Source: an uncultured Sulfitobacter sp.
Lineage (GTDB): Bacteria > Pseudomonadota > Alphaproteobacteria > Rhodobacterales > Rhodobacteraceae
Length of the DNA: 64,000 nt
Direction of reading: 5' to 3'
NCBI RefSeq assembly: GCF_947497275.1
Contig: NZ_CANMFS010000003.1
Coordinates: forward strand, 124,001-188,000
Part shown: positions 29,767-39,504 of the stretch, in pieces
Position numbering within the stretch: the stretch's first letter is position 1
Layout of the letters: the number at the start of each line of letters is the position of its first letter
Translations under genes and position numbers: made by a program
The notes under the pieces: generated by a model
The model's database searches: none
What the model was told of the DNA's origin: nothing
Seen by the model: only the letters and a program-made list of their open reading frames with translations

Positions 29767-32166
29767 ATGATCAATAACAACAAGATTCTTACTGTCTCCT
29801 ATGGCACCTTTTCGTGCACCCTTGAAGGTTTCGACGATTCTTTCGGGACGATGAAAGCAATTGCAGAGTATTTTCGGGACCTCGCTGCGGATGATCGGTA
29901 TTTTGGTGCGGAACCACCGCAGCCGGATGCACAGATGCTCGCCCGCATCGCCCAGCGCGAAATCTCGCGTCATGTCGAGGCACGCGAGGACGACGGAAGA
30001 ATCGTTTTATCGGCGCAGGAATTGGCCGGCACTGCCGTCGCCACGCGAAGCCGGAAAGCCGATGTCGAAGAAACAAGTATGGAGGCGTCGGCCGACATGG
30101 GCGGAAACGAAACGCCCGTCACCGCAGATGAAGCGCGGGAAATTCGAGAAGCCACGGCAGATACCGCCAAGGCAGACAGGGCAACCGAAACCGACGAGAA
30201 CGCAGCCAGAATTGATGGAGATGAGACGGTCGATACCGCCCCTGCCGGCGTGACTACCGATGAAGATATCGACGAAGAAACGGTCGATGATCCTGTCATC
30301 ATCGTCGATACCGCAGGTGCAGCGCAGGCTGTCGCGCCGCAAGAGCTGCATTCAGACGAAAATCATACCCACGAAGCGACGCAAAGCGCAGATGCAGACG
30401 AAGAGGCGGAACATGCGGACGCGGCGGCGGCCGATATCGTGCCGGCGCTGCCCGACGCGGACGTCGAAGCATTTTTCTCCGAGAGCACGACAGACAGCAG
30501 CATCGAATTGGATGAGGATGCCGAAGAGGCGCGCGCAATCAGCGCGGCCTCCAACAGTATTGCCGAAAAGCTCAAGCGGATCCGCGCGGTCGTATCACAG
30601 CAAAGCGTCGCGGCGGATACGCCCGACTATGTCGAAGACCAACACGCCGATACCGACACACCCGACATGGGCGCGCCGGATGCCGCACAGGCTGGCCCCA
30701 AGCCTGATCTCGACGGTGCAGCAGATGCGGTGGAGGTCGACGCGCCGGACTTGGCAGAGCGCCAGAACGACGTCGTTTCGGCGACCTTGCGCGATATCGA
30801 GGATGCGCTGGATGCCGACGATGCCGCAGAACCGCCAACCTCAAACAGGTCGGAAAGCGAAGATGACGAAGACCAGGCGGGCCGTGTGGAAGATACCGAC
30901 AACGCCCAACCCGACGAAGACGGGGTGAACGCGGACAGCGATGAGAACATCCTTGCCAGCCTCGCAGGGTATGACGATGATCTGACAGATGCCGATGACG
31001 ACCTGGATGAATTGCCTCAGGAAACTGCCGATACACAAGCCGGTCAGGATAGGCTGACGGACGCGGCCAGCGAAGAGTATGACGACAACCTTTTCTATGC
31101 CGAGCAGCCAGCCGGCGAAACGGAAGGCGCAGCCACCCCGCCCCCGGTCGAGGTGGCGAAACCCGCGCCGCGTACCCGCGTGCTGAAAGTAAAACGCGCC
31201 ACATTGGAAGCCGCAATCAAGCGCGGTGAGCTTGAAGAATACTATGACGACGACGATGAGATTGATGCCGCCGAGTCAGCGGAGCAGTCGCACCGCGCGG
31301 CCCCGCTTGCCGAGCGATCTTCACTGAGCGACGCCGAAGAAGATGAACTGGCGCGCGAGCTGGCAGAACTCGAAGCGGAGATGAACGAGACACCGAAGCG
31401 TGACGCAGAAGCGGCACTGCCGCCCGCGCACGACCGGGTTTCGACCACGCCTGCCGGGCATTCCCAGTCCGTACACGCCGATATGTCGCCAAATGCGGAT
31501 GAGGACTTTTCCCGTTTGATGGCAGAAACGGATCAGCAGATGGAAGAGCCTGAAAGTGCCACACGCCGGGACGCGTTCACCCATCTGCGCGCGGCTGTCG
31601 TCGCAAAGAAAGCGGACGAGGCCGTCGCCGGGAAACCGAGCGAGACAGAAGCCGATGAAGCCTATCGCGACGATCTTGCAAACGTGGTCAAACCGCGCCG
31701 ACCCTCGACAACCGAGCGCGCCCGCACCACGGAACGCCCCGCAGAACAACGGCCAGCGCCCTTGCGCCTCGTTGCCGAGCAGCGCATCGATGTGCAGACC
31801 GCTGCCGCGGCAGGCCCCGTGCGTCCACGTCGCATTGCCAGCATCACCGGCGCCGACCGCCACGATTCAGTTGATGACGAAGGTGGTTTCGAAGACTTCG
31901 TCGACGAAGTTGGCGCGCACAAGCTTCCGGACCTGTTGGAAGCGGCAGCGGCCTACATCGCTTTCGTCGAAGGCCAACAGAACTTTTCGCGTCCGCAGTT
32001 GATGAACAAGGTGCGTCAGGTCGAAAAGGACAACTTCACCCGCGAGGACGGTCTGCGGTCCTTTGGCAAACTGCTGCGGGAAGGCAAGATCGAAAAACTC
32101 AAGGGTGGGCGTTTCCAAGTGTCCGAACAGATCGGTTTCAAACCCGATGCCCGGGCAGCAAGCTGA
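29767..32166 (+). CDS. Uncharacterised large acidic low-complexity protein with ordered N- and C-terminal regions
   Basis: 799 aa: ordered-looking N-terminus (ILTVSYGTFSCTLEGFDDSFGTMKAIAEYFRDLAADDRYFGA), ~600 aa Asp/Glu/Ala/Thr-rich middle, ordered-looking C-terminus (FEDFVDEVGAHKLPDLLEAAAAYIAFVEGQQNFSRPQLMNKVRQ...EKLKGGRFQVSEQIGFKP). Confidence 0.85.
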   Translation: MINNNKILTVSYGTFSCTLEGFDDSFGTMKAIAEYFRDLAADDRYFGAEPPQPDAQMLARIAQREISRHVEAREDDGRIVLSAQELAGTAVATRSRKADVEETSMEASADMGGNETPVTADEAREIREATADTAKADRATETDENAARIDGDETVDTAPAGVTTDEDIDEETVDDPVIIVDTAGAAQAVAPQELHSDENHTHEATQSADADEEAEHADAAAADIVPALPDADVEAFFSESTTDSSIELDEDAEEARAISAASNSIAEKLKRIRAVVSQQSVAADTPDYVEDQHADTDTPDMGAPDAAQAGPKPDLDGAADAVEVDAPDLAERQNDVVSATLRDIEDALDADDAAEPPTSNRSESEDDEDQAGRVEDTDNAQPDEDGVNADSDENILASLAGYDDDLTDADDDLDELPQETADTQAGQDRLTDAASEEYDDNLFYAEQPAGETEGAATPPPVEVAKPAPRTRVLKVKRATLEAAIKRGELEEYYDDDDEIDAAESAEQSHRAAPLAERSSLSDAEEDELARELAELEAEMNETPKRDAEAALPPAHDRVSTTPAGHSQSVHADMSPNADEDFSRLMAETDQQMEEPESATRRDAFTHLRAAVVAKKADEAVAGKPSETEADEAYRDDLANVVKPRRPSTTERARTTERPAEQRPAPLRLVAEQRIDVQTAAAAGPVRPRRIASITGADRHDSVDDEGGFEDFVDEVGAHKLPDLLEAAAAYIAFVEGQQNFSRPQLMNKVRQVEKDNFTREDGLRSFGKLLREGKIEKLKGGRFQVSEQIGFKPDARAAS

Positions 32167-32183
32167 AAACAGTCTCTTTCAGC

Positions 32184-32214
32184 AAAAACGGCGGACCTTG
32201 GGGTCCGCCGTTTG
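32184..32214. terminator. Bidirectional intrinsic terminator
   Basis: AAAAACGGCGGACCTTGGGGTCCGCCGTTTG. Confidence 0.7.
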
Positions 32215-32240
32215 CGTATTGATCAGTGGTTTTACCGGAA

Positions 32241-32474
32241 TCAGCGGTTGGTCTCTTCACGCGCCTCGGGGTCGGCTTGTCCGACACCCTTGAAGATCGC
32301 CTTCAATGGCAGTGCCCATGCGACACCCAGCGCCAGATAGATCATTAATTCGACCCAGAAAGGCGGTCGGTCGAACAAAGCGATCACGGAAATCGCCGCT
32401 ATGATATACAAGGGGACCCCTACGATCAGAACCAGCAGCGACACCCGTCGGCGGGCCTTGTAACTCAGTGCCAT
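32241..32474 (-). CDS. DUF2842 family small membrane protein
   Basis: MALSYKARRRVSLLVLIVGVPLYIIAAISVIALFDRPPFWVELMIYLALGVAWALPLKAIFKGVGQ. Confidence 0.82.
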   Translation of the reverse strand: MALSYKARRRVSLLVLIVGVPLYIIAAISVIALFDRPPFWVELMIYLALGVAWALPLKAIFKGVGQADPEAREETNR

Positions 32475-32544
32475 TGTGTTTCCTTCCGCGTTTTTCCCGT
32501 CAATTTCGATGTGGCCCCAACTGGCGCGATGTCAATTGCGATAC

Positions 32545-33837
32545 TCAGTCCGCGAAAGGGTCGGTCACAAGGATCGTGTCCTCTCGCTCCGGCGAGGTCG
32601 ACAACAGGGCGACAGGGCAGTCGATCAACTCCTCGACGCGACGCACGTATTTGATCGCCTCCGCCGGCAGATCCGCCCATGACCGCGCGCCTTCGGTCGA
32701 CCCTGACCATCCCGGCATTTCTTCGTAGACAGGGGTGCACCGCGCCTGCTGGTCGGCGGCGGTCGGCAGATAGTCGAGCCGCTCGCCATCCAACTCGTAG
32801 GCGACGCAAATTTTCAGTGTGTCGAACCCGTCGAGCACGTCCAGTTTGGTGAGCGAAATGCCGTTCACACCGGATGTCGCACAGGTCTGACGAACCAGGA
32901 CCGCGTCGAACCAGCCACAGCGGCGCTTGCGCCCGGTGACGGTGCCGAATTCGTGGCCCCGCTCGCCCAGCCGCTGCCCGTCGGCGTCGTGCAACTCTGC
33001 CGGAAATGGTCCTTCGCCGACGCGGGTTGTATAGGCTTTGACGATGCCGAGCACGAAATCGATCGATCCCGGACCGATGCCCGTTCCGGTGGCGGCCTGC
33101 CCGGCAATGACGTTCGAGGAAGTGACGAAGGGATAGGTGCCGAAATCGATATCCAGCAGCGCACCTTGTGCGCCTTCAAAGAGGATGCGCTTGCCCGCAC
33201 GGCGCTTCTCGTTGAGGATTTTCCAAACGGGTGCGGCATACTCCAACACAACGGGCGCAATTGCACGCAGATCCGCCAGCAATTTGTCGCGGTCCACAGG
33301 CGCGAGCCCAAGACCGCGGCGTAGCGCGTCATGGTGCACAAGCGCGCGATCGACCCGCAATTCCAGTGTCGCGTCGTCCGCAAGGTCCGCCACGCGCACG
33401 GACCTACGTCCGACCTTGTCTTCATAGGCAGGCCCGATGCCCCGCCCCGTCGTCCCGATCTTCGCTACGGTCGTCTGCTCTTCGCGGGCGCGGTCCAATT
33501 CACCGTGAATCGGTAGGATCAGCGGCGTATTCTCCGCAATCATCAGCGTTTCCGGCGTGATGGTCACCCCTTGGTCGCGCAGCCCGGAAATCTCTTTCTC
33601 CAGATGCCAGGGGTCCAGCACCACACCGTTACCGATCACAGACAATTTCCCGCCGCGCACGATGCCTGATGGAAGCAGGCTTAACTTGAACACCTCACCG
33701 TCAATGACTAACGTATGGCCCGCGTTATGACCGCCCTGAAACCGCGCGATCACGTCGGCACGCTCGGACAGCCAGTCGACGATCTTGCCTTTTCCTTCGT
33801 CGCCCCATTGGGCGCCTACGACAACGACATTGGCCAT
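32545..33837 (-). CDS. purA: Adenylosuccinate synthase
   Basis: [55 protein letters not shown]; start trimmed to 33837. Confidence 0.97.
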   Translation of the reverse strand: MANVVVVGAQWGDEGKGKIVDWLSERADVIARFQGGHNAGHTLVIDGEVFKLSLLPSGIVRGGKLSVIGNGVVLDPWHLEKEISGLRDQGVTITPETLMIAENTPLILPIHGELDRAREEQTTVAKIGTTGRGIGPAYEDKVGRRSVRVADLADDATLELRVDRALVHHDALRRGLGLAPVDRDKLLADLRAIAPVVLEYAAPVWKILNEKRRAGKRILFEGAQGALLDIDFGTYPFVTSSNVIAGQAATGTGIGPGSIDFVLGIVKAYTTRVGEGPFPAELHDADGQRLGERGHEFGTVTGRKRRCGWFDAVLVRQTCATSGVNGISLTKLDVLDGFDTLKICVAYELDGERLDYLPTAADQQARCTPVYEEMPGWSGSTEGARSWADLPAEAIKYVRRVEELIDCPVALLSTSPEREDTILVTDPFAD

Positions 33838-34841
33838 GATATTCCTTCTCCGAACGGCGCAGGGCCGCGCCTCTATGACAAACCCGCGCCGGTATAGCGG
33901 GGCGCGGGCGCTGGGGAAACCGCAAACTGAGATGCAGGCAAATAATTCAGACAACTTAACCGTAAATTCCGGCGCAGTTCGATACGGAATTCTCGGCGGT
34001 ATCACAGCACCTGAAGGCCGGTTTGAAGACGACGAACTGTACCCGGATGGCAATTTGCAAACATCCAAATTGGTGGGTCCTTACCTGCCCCCATGCGCGG
34101 TCGCCAATATAGCTCGGCCCCGTTCAGGCCTTGGTCACCTTTTAGCAGATAAACAAGTTCCACTAACGTCAAGCTAACAAGGCTACAACGACGTAGTGCC
34201 AGAGTTAACCGGTTTCCGGCGTCGCGAGGAGCATCAGGTTCTCATCGGATCGCCCTGATCCTTCGACCGACAGGGGTATGCGAAGCGTATTCGCGAGGGG
34301 GGGGGCGGTAAAGCACCGCGTTGCGTAACAGATATGAGGAAGTCTTATGCAGAGGATGTTTTCTGCCGACGGTTTGGTTCCCGATAAATAGCGCTAATCG
34401 CAGAAGGCGAAAAACTGTCTGTCGATAATCTCCATGGAGCGCGGATTCTCTTTGCTCTCGTTAGTCAGCTGATCGTACAGGCCTCGGCGCGACAGCCGCT
34501 ACAATGCATACTACTAACGCCTGCTTGACCTGTGATCTCGGTTTGCCGTCTGTTGAAACGCGCTACCAGCAACCGATGCGGGACGTCGGCCGAAACACGC
34601 CCGCAGCGCGTTGGCAGATACTTGAATATAGACTCTGCCTTCAGCGCCATTCACATGTTGCGGCGCCGGCCCTTCGCACGTTTCCAACTCCGCTAGCGCT
34701 AACTTATAATGGTTAGCCTCAGGTGCAACCTTGGCCTTGAACACCTACTGTCATCGATGCGCCGTGTCGACTGGCGGGCGGCGAGACAAGTGGTTCTTTC
34801 GTTTCTTCTTGGCGGATAGCCCGTTTCATCATGCGATCCAC

Positions 34842-35510
34842 TTAAACAACCGGTCTGAAATTCCGCGACCACCCCATGATACTGGTAGAGAGGCTATGAC
34901 CAACGGCGCCGGTAGCGGGTAATGTATCGACCACAGCTTCCAGATATTCACGGCTGAAGCCATCGATCATATTCAATATACAGAAACGGCACCGATAGGC
35001 GCGGTTGTTATGCATAAGATAGATTGACCGCAGCTGGTTTGGTCCCTGCGGCGTAATCATCGGTTCTCTGATCGTGACAGCGCCCTTGCCTGCGCCTTTC
35101 TATTCCCCAAATCAGTATCTGGTGAAGGCTTGGACATGGAGGTTAACCGCGCGGATCAATTCCCGCTGATGCTCAGTCTCTCTTCTGATCATATTGCTTC
35201 GCATTTCTGGCTCAGGTCACCGTGCTTCTACGTGAACCGGACCTCAAGCGTTTCCCCCCGCATCTTCTCGCGCGTCACGACAACTATCATCCGTTCAGCA
35301 GGCATCTCGCGTTTTCAGCCGCAATCGCCTGCAGCTTCCTGACGTCCGAAACTTCAATGCTGCCTTGCTTCAACCGGCATGTGTAGAATGTCGCATTCGC
35401 GGACGCCGTACTTCTCGCACCAGTCCCGGCCGAGGGGCTTTCTCAAAACCCTAATAAACTGTTCGTCGCTGAATCGGCTCCTCGTTGTGGTCTGTCTCCT
35501 CGGTGTAAGA
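34842..35510 (-). pseudogene. Decayed IS3-family (IS407-like) insertion sequence fragment
   Basis: OrfA-like TTTRSRFSDEQFIRVLRK... then, after a frameshift, KQGSIEVSDVRKLQAIAAENARCLLNG; OrfB-like ITPQGPNQLRSIYLMHNNRAYRCRFCILNMIDGFSREYLEAVVDTLPA at 34842-35060. No intact reading frame. Confidence 0.65.
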
Positions 35511-35666
35511 ACAGGCCGGCTCGAAACCGGACTTCTCAGCTGAGCAAGTCTTGAAGCCGCACTCACAAAGTGTGAAAATCTCCGTCGGAAACATGCTGTC
35601 TGGTTCATTAGTCTGCAGGTCTGACGCTTTCCCCTGCGGTGATTGCGGCCACCCAGCGAAGGCTAT

Positions 35667-35693
35667 TGAAACTCGCCGGGTTTATCGGAGACC
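35667..35693 (+). repeat. Terminal inverted repeat (OrfB-side end) of the degenerate IS3 element
   Basis: TGAAACTCGCCGGGTTTATCGGAGACC; 18/27 ungapped matches to the reverse complement of 36986-37012 by hand count. Confidence 0.7.
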
Positions 35694-36985
35694 TATCAAG
35701 CCATTTCACGCGATCATACCGAGCAGGTCGCGCCGTACATGGAAGTTCTCTTCTGCCTCGGCTGTTGGGGTATTTCCAATGAATCCGAGCACGCGGCGAT
35801 TGTTGAACCAGTCGACCCTTCCGAGAGGGGCCATCTGCAAGTCTTGCGCGTTGCGTCGAGGGTCTTGCCGATAGACCGGTTCGGTTTTGTAGAGGCGGTT
35901 AATGGTTTCAGCGAAGGCATTGTCATACGAGACCCCAACACTCCCGACCGATGGTTCAATGCCGATTTCGGCCAAACGCTCTGTCTAGCGAATGGGCGAA
36001 TATTGCCTGTCCGGCTGCGCGGCAGTATTTTGCAAAGGCAAGCCATGAGAGGGGCGGTCCGAATGGTAGATCAAGCCGGCTTTCTGCACTGGTCGTCGAT
36101 CATGCAGGGCCGGCTCCAAGGCTTCGAGCACAAGGTCTGTCCTGGCGGACCGTTGAGACCCGCCATCCCACGACGCGATTAGCGAATATATCGATGGCGA
36201 AGGCCATATAGGCAAAGCCTGGCCAGGTGGACCCATAGATAAAGTCGCTGACCCAAAGCAGGTTCGTTTCAGAAGCCCGGAACACGCGGTTCACCTTGTT
36301 ATGCAGCTAGGGTGCTGACGGATCAGGGATCGCTGATTTGACACCTTTCCGCGCACGGCACCCCGGGTACCGATCTGTTTTATGAGACGTTCTATCGTGC
36401 AGCGCGCCACTTCAAAGCCCTCAAGTTTCATCTGATGCCAAGCCTTACGGAACCCGTAGACTTGATAAGTCTCATCCCAGACCCGTGCGATTTCCGAACG
36501 CAGTTCTCTCCCGCTGATGACGCGCCGAGGCTCTGTAAAGGTCAACTTGGCGCGCCAGGTGGTGATTATATGTCCCCTATCGGCAGATTGCTTCGCAATC
36601 GCCTGCTGGGCAGTGAATGAACGCAATCATCATTTCAATGGGCGGTCGAGTTCCACCTGTGCAGAATGTGCCGACGTCTTGCGCTGGATCTCATTGGTCT
36701 GGCGCAGCTTCAGGTTCTCCCGTTCCAGCGCCTTGGTCCGGTCCCGTTCCTCGGTGGTCACGTCGTCGTGCAGAACACTGTTCTTCCCGACTTACTCGAT
36801 ACATTCGCGCAGAGTTTAAGGAATCCAGCCGATCTTGGATGCAATGGCCGCGATCGTGCCCGCCTGCGTCTCATAGGAACCTTGATACTTGAACACCATC
36901 CGAACCGCACCCGCATGGACCTCAGGCGAATAGCAATTTTGCCAGTTTGCTATTCGTCATGACCATCATTCTTACTCAACGTGAT

Positions 36986-37012
36986 GATCTCCGGTACACT
37001 GTGGGCGATTCA
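36986..37012 (-). repeat. Terminal inverted repeat (OrfA-side end) of the degenerate IS3 element
   Basis: Minus strand TGAATCGCCCACAGTGTACCGGAGATC. Confidence 0.7.
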
Positions 37013-37187
37013 TGCTGCTGTCTGTACTCAGCGCACTCCGGCTCGACGACCCAAGTACGAAAGTCCGGTTCGGCTTCGTTGCACCAACTTCGCGCGGTGA
37101 TCAACTGAAGCATCGTGTTGTGTATCTTATCGGGGCAACGGACATTGACGATGTACTGCGGGACGGTGGGCGGGGTGTCTTGAGCCC

Positions 37188-37517
37188 TCAGGGCTCAACA
37201 ACGTCGTCCAGCGTCACGGGATCGCCGTGCGCGGTGGTGAGATAGGCCCGCTTCCAGGCGGCGCGCAGATCTTCGACTGCTGCCGTATCGGCCATGGCAC
37301 GCTCATTCAAAAACGTCTCGAGCGCCTCTAGCCACGCCTTGAAATAATCGTCGCCCCCATCAAGCTCTCTCTCGAGGCCATGCCGCTTGAGCGTTGCCCC
37401 GAACCGTGCCGCCCAGTCCGTCCAGGTCACATGGCCCGCCTCATTGAGGTAAACGGTAAGCGCAAAGATCTGCGCGTGCCATGGCTCCGTGAATACAGGT
37501 TCGGGCGCGTCGGTCAT
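37188..37517 (-). CDS. Nitrile hydratase accessory (activator) protein
   Basis: [43 protein letters not shown]...; overlaps the nthB stop (ATGA). Confidence 0.85.
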   Translation of the reverse strand: MTDAPEPVFTEPWHAQIFALTVYLNEAGHVTWTDWAARFGATLKRHGLERELDGGDDYFKAWLEALETFLNERAMADTAAVEDLRAAWKRAYLTTAHGDPVTLDDVVEP

Positions 37518-38188
37518 GCCGCCACCAGATAACTTTGCCAAAGATCCAAAACGACCTCGTCATCGGGGTTTTCGGGATGACGCCAAAGCGCGCTTGCCGC
37601 AAAGGCCACCGCATACAGAGGCTCAGCTGCCTCGCCGCGACCGTGCGCGCTGCTGTCGGGCAGCACATGCGTCCCCTGATACCGCAGGATCTTGCCTTGC
37701 GCTCCCGCGGCATAGGTCGGAAGACGCGTGTGACCGCCAGAGACAAAAGTATTCTCGGCGAATTGCCGGGTGCGCACGGTCTCCCCGACGACGAACAGCG
37801 GTGCACTGTCGCAGGGCCGGTTCGCCGGGCTACCGCGCGCCAACATGTCGCCCACCGCGTCAGCCGTCAGTTTTCGCGTCGCCAGCTCGCTGAACTGCGC
37901 GGGCCCGATCCCCGAAAGCTCGGCGCGGCTGACCACCCCCTGCTCGACCAGTAGCGCAACAAGTCCACCGATCCACTTCTCGTAGTACCCGAACGCCGTG
38001 TAATCCTTCGGAGACAGACATTCACGCGCGTGGCGGGACATGTCTATATTCCATTTGCCAAGTGCACCTGCCGCAAGCGTCAGGGCCAGCGCACGTGCCT
38101 GCCAATCTTCATGAAAGACGGCATGTTCCGGACGCCCGTCCACAGGCCCATCGCCAAAGCGTCCGCCCATGTCGTGCACGCGGTTCAT
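37514..38188 (-). CDS. nthB: Nitrile hydratase subunit beta
   Basis: [39 protein letters not shown]...; C-terminal ...[35 protein letters not shown]. Confidence 0.93.
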   Translation of the reverse strand: MNRVHDMGGRFGDGPVDGRPEHAVFHEDWQARALALTLAAGALGKWNIDMSRHARECLSPKDYTAFGYYEKWIGGLVALLVEQGVVSRAELSGIGPAQFSELATRKLTADAVGDMLARGSPANRPCDSAPLFVVGETVRTRQFAENTFVSGGHTRLPTYAAGAQGKILRYQGTHVLPDSSAHGRGEAAEPLYAVAFAASALWRHPENPDDEVVLDLWQSYLVAA

Positions 38189-38805
38189 TCGGGCACCGTG
38201 ACCACACCGGTGCCGATCATGCTGTCACGTGTGACCAGATCCATCAGTGCCTCTTCGCTCCATCCATCCGTGCCCTCAGGACGCAGCGGCAACACGAGAT
38301 AACGCACTTCGGCAGTCGAATCCCAGACCCGCACCGCCGTTCCTTCGTTTAGTGTTACGCCGAAATCCGCCAGAACCGCGCGCGGCGCGCGCACTGCGCG
38401 GGCGCGGTACGCGTCCGATTTGTACCAGCCCGGCGGAATACCTAGCAGGGGCCACGGATAGCAACTGCACAGCGTACAGACGACCATGTTATGAACCTCC
38501 GGCGTATTCTCCACTACCACCAGATGCTCGCCCTGCCGCCCGTAGTATCCCAGATCCGCGACCAGCGGTGTCGCATCCGCGATCAGCGCCGCCCGAAATG
38601 CAGGGTCAGTCCATGCCCGTGCCACCACATGCGCCCCGTTGCGCGGACCGATCTTGTTCTCGTAGGTATCGATGATTGCATCCAGCGCCGCCGGATCGAC
38701 CAGCCCCTTGCGCGTCAAGAGGGTTTCGAGCGCCTTGACCCGCAGTGCGGGTTCGGGCGGCAAAAGGGCGTGGGGGTGGTCGTGATCGGAATGGTCATGG
38801 GGCAT
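38185..38805 (-). CDS. nthA: Nitrile hydratase subunit alpha (cobalt-type motif)
   Basis: [44 protein letters not shown] metal-binding motif; start [12 protein letters not shown] (ORF extends to 38892). Confidence 0.94.
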   Translation of the reverse strand: MPHDHSDHDHPHALLPPEPALRVKALETLLTRKGLVDPAALDAIIDTYENKIGPRNGAHVVARAWTDPAFRAALIADATPLVADLGYYGRQGEHLVVVENTPEVHNMVVCTLCSCYPWPLLGIPPGWYKSDAYRARAVRAPRAVLADFGVTLNEGTAVRVWDSTAEVRYLVLPLRPEGTDGWSEEALMDLVTRDSMIGTGVVTVPE

Positions 38806-38952
38806 GTCAGGCAGACTGCCCCGCAAAAATTCACGTGTCCAGAGGGCAAGTCCCGCCCACACGCGTGCTTCCTCCCTTGCCCCCATAGTCAAACTTGCCT
38901 AGACACCCCCAAAGCCAACCTGACCAGACACCAAAAGAGCAGCCCGCACCCC

Positions 38953-39315
38953 ATGGAAAACGTCGTCCTCATCGTACACCTCATCCTAGCGCTCGGCCTG
39001 ATCGGCGTGGTGCTCCTGCAACGTTCCGAAGGTGGCGGTCTGGGTATGGGTGGCGGCGGTGGCGCCAATTCCGGTCGCCCTCCGGCAACCGCGATGAGCA
39101 AGGTCACATGGGTTCTCGGCGCGGCTTTCGTCGTCACCTCGATCACCTTGACCATCGTATCGGCACAAAAATCCGCAGGCACCTCGGTACTGGACCGTTT
39201 GTCTGCAACGCCGCCGGCTCTGAACCAGAACGACGCACCGGCCCTGCCCGATGCGGACAATCTGCTGCCACCGGCACAGGGCGACAATGCACCGCTGGTC
39301 CCGACTGTCGACTAA
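38953..39315 (+). CDS. secG: Preprotein translocase subunit SecG
   Basis: MENVVLIVHLILALGLIGVVLLQRSEGGGLGMGGGGGANSGRPPATAMSKVTWVLGAAFV. Confidence 0.93.
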   Translation: MENVVLIVHLILALGLIGVVLLQRSEGGGLGMGGGGGANSGRPPATAMSKVTWVLGAAFVVTSITLTIVSAQKSAGTSVLDRLSATPPALNQNDAPALPDADNLLPPAQGDNAPLVPTVD

Positions 39316-39504
39316 ACCGCCTATATCAACAGGTTGAGGCACACTGCCTGAACGCAACAGCATGTTGCGCGGGTGCCTTGCCCCGGGCGACCGAATCCTG
39401 TTATGATTAAGTCCCGTGATGGTGTGCTTTTCACACCGCTCAGGGCTGTCTTAAACAGGCCCGAAATACTTGAGCAGGCGCAGCCGCGCACGGGAGAATA
39501 CACT

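Larger units (their letters stand above)
35667..37012 (-). mobile_element. Degenerate IS3-family insertion sequence (orfAB with frameshifts/stops) with recognisable terminal inverted repeats
   Basis: OrfB pieces in different frames: 36291-36626 (ELRSEIARVWDETYQVYGFRKAWHQMKLEGFEVARCTIERLIKQIG), 36100-36294 (SETNLLWVSDFIYGSTWPGFAYMAFAIDIFANRVVGWRVS), 35985-36236 (LVLEALEPALHDRRPV...LIYHSDR), 35706-35975 (IGIEPSVGSVGVSYDNAFAETINRLYK...VDWFNNRRVLGFIGNTPTAEAEE). OrfA remnant on minus at ~36610-36960 (YSPEVHAGAVRMVFKYQGSYETQAGTIAAIASKIGWIP*TLRE...TTEERDRTKALERENLKLRQTNEIQRKTSA). Ends TGAAACTCGCCGGGTTTATCGGAGACC / TGAATCGCCCACAGTGTACCGGAGATC read inward. Confidence 0.88.

Noticed and set aside
34465-34744. 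Short minus-strand ORFs (34465-34650, 34514-34744) as possible genes
   Set aside because: No coding-like composition or recognisable motif; in the decayed region and overlapping in different frames.
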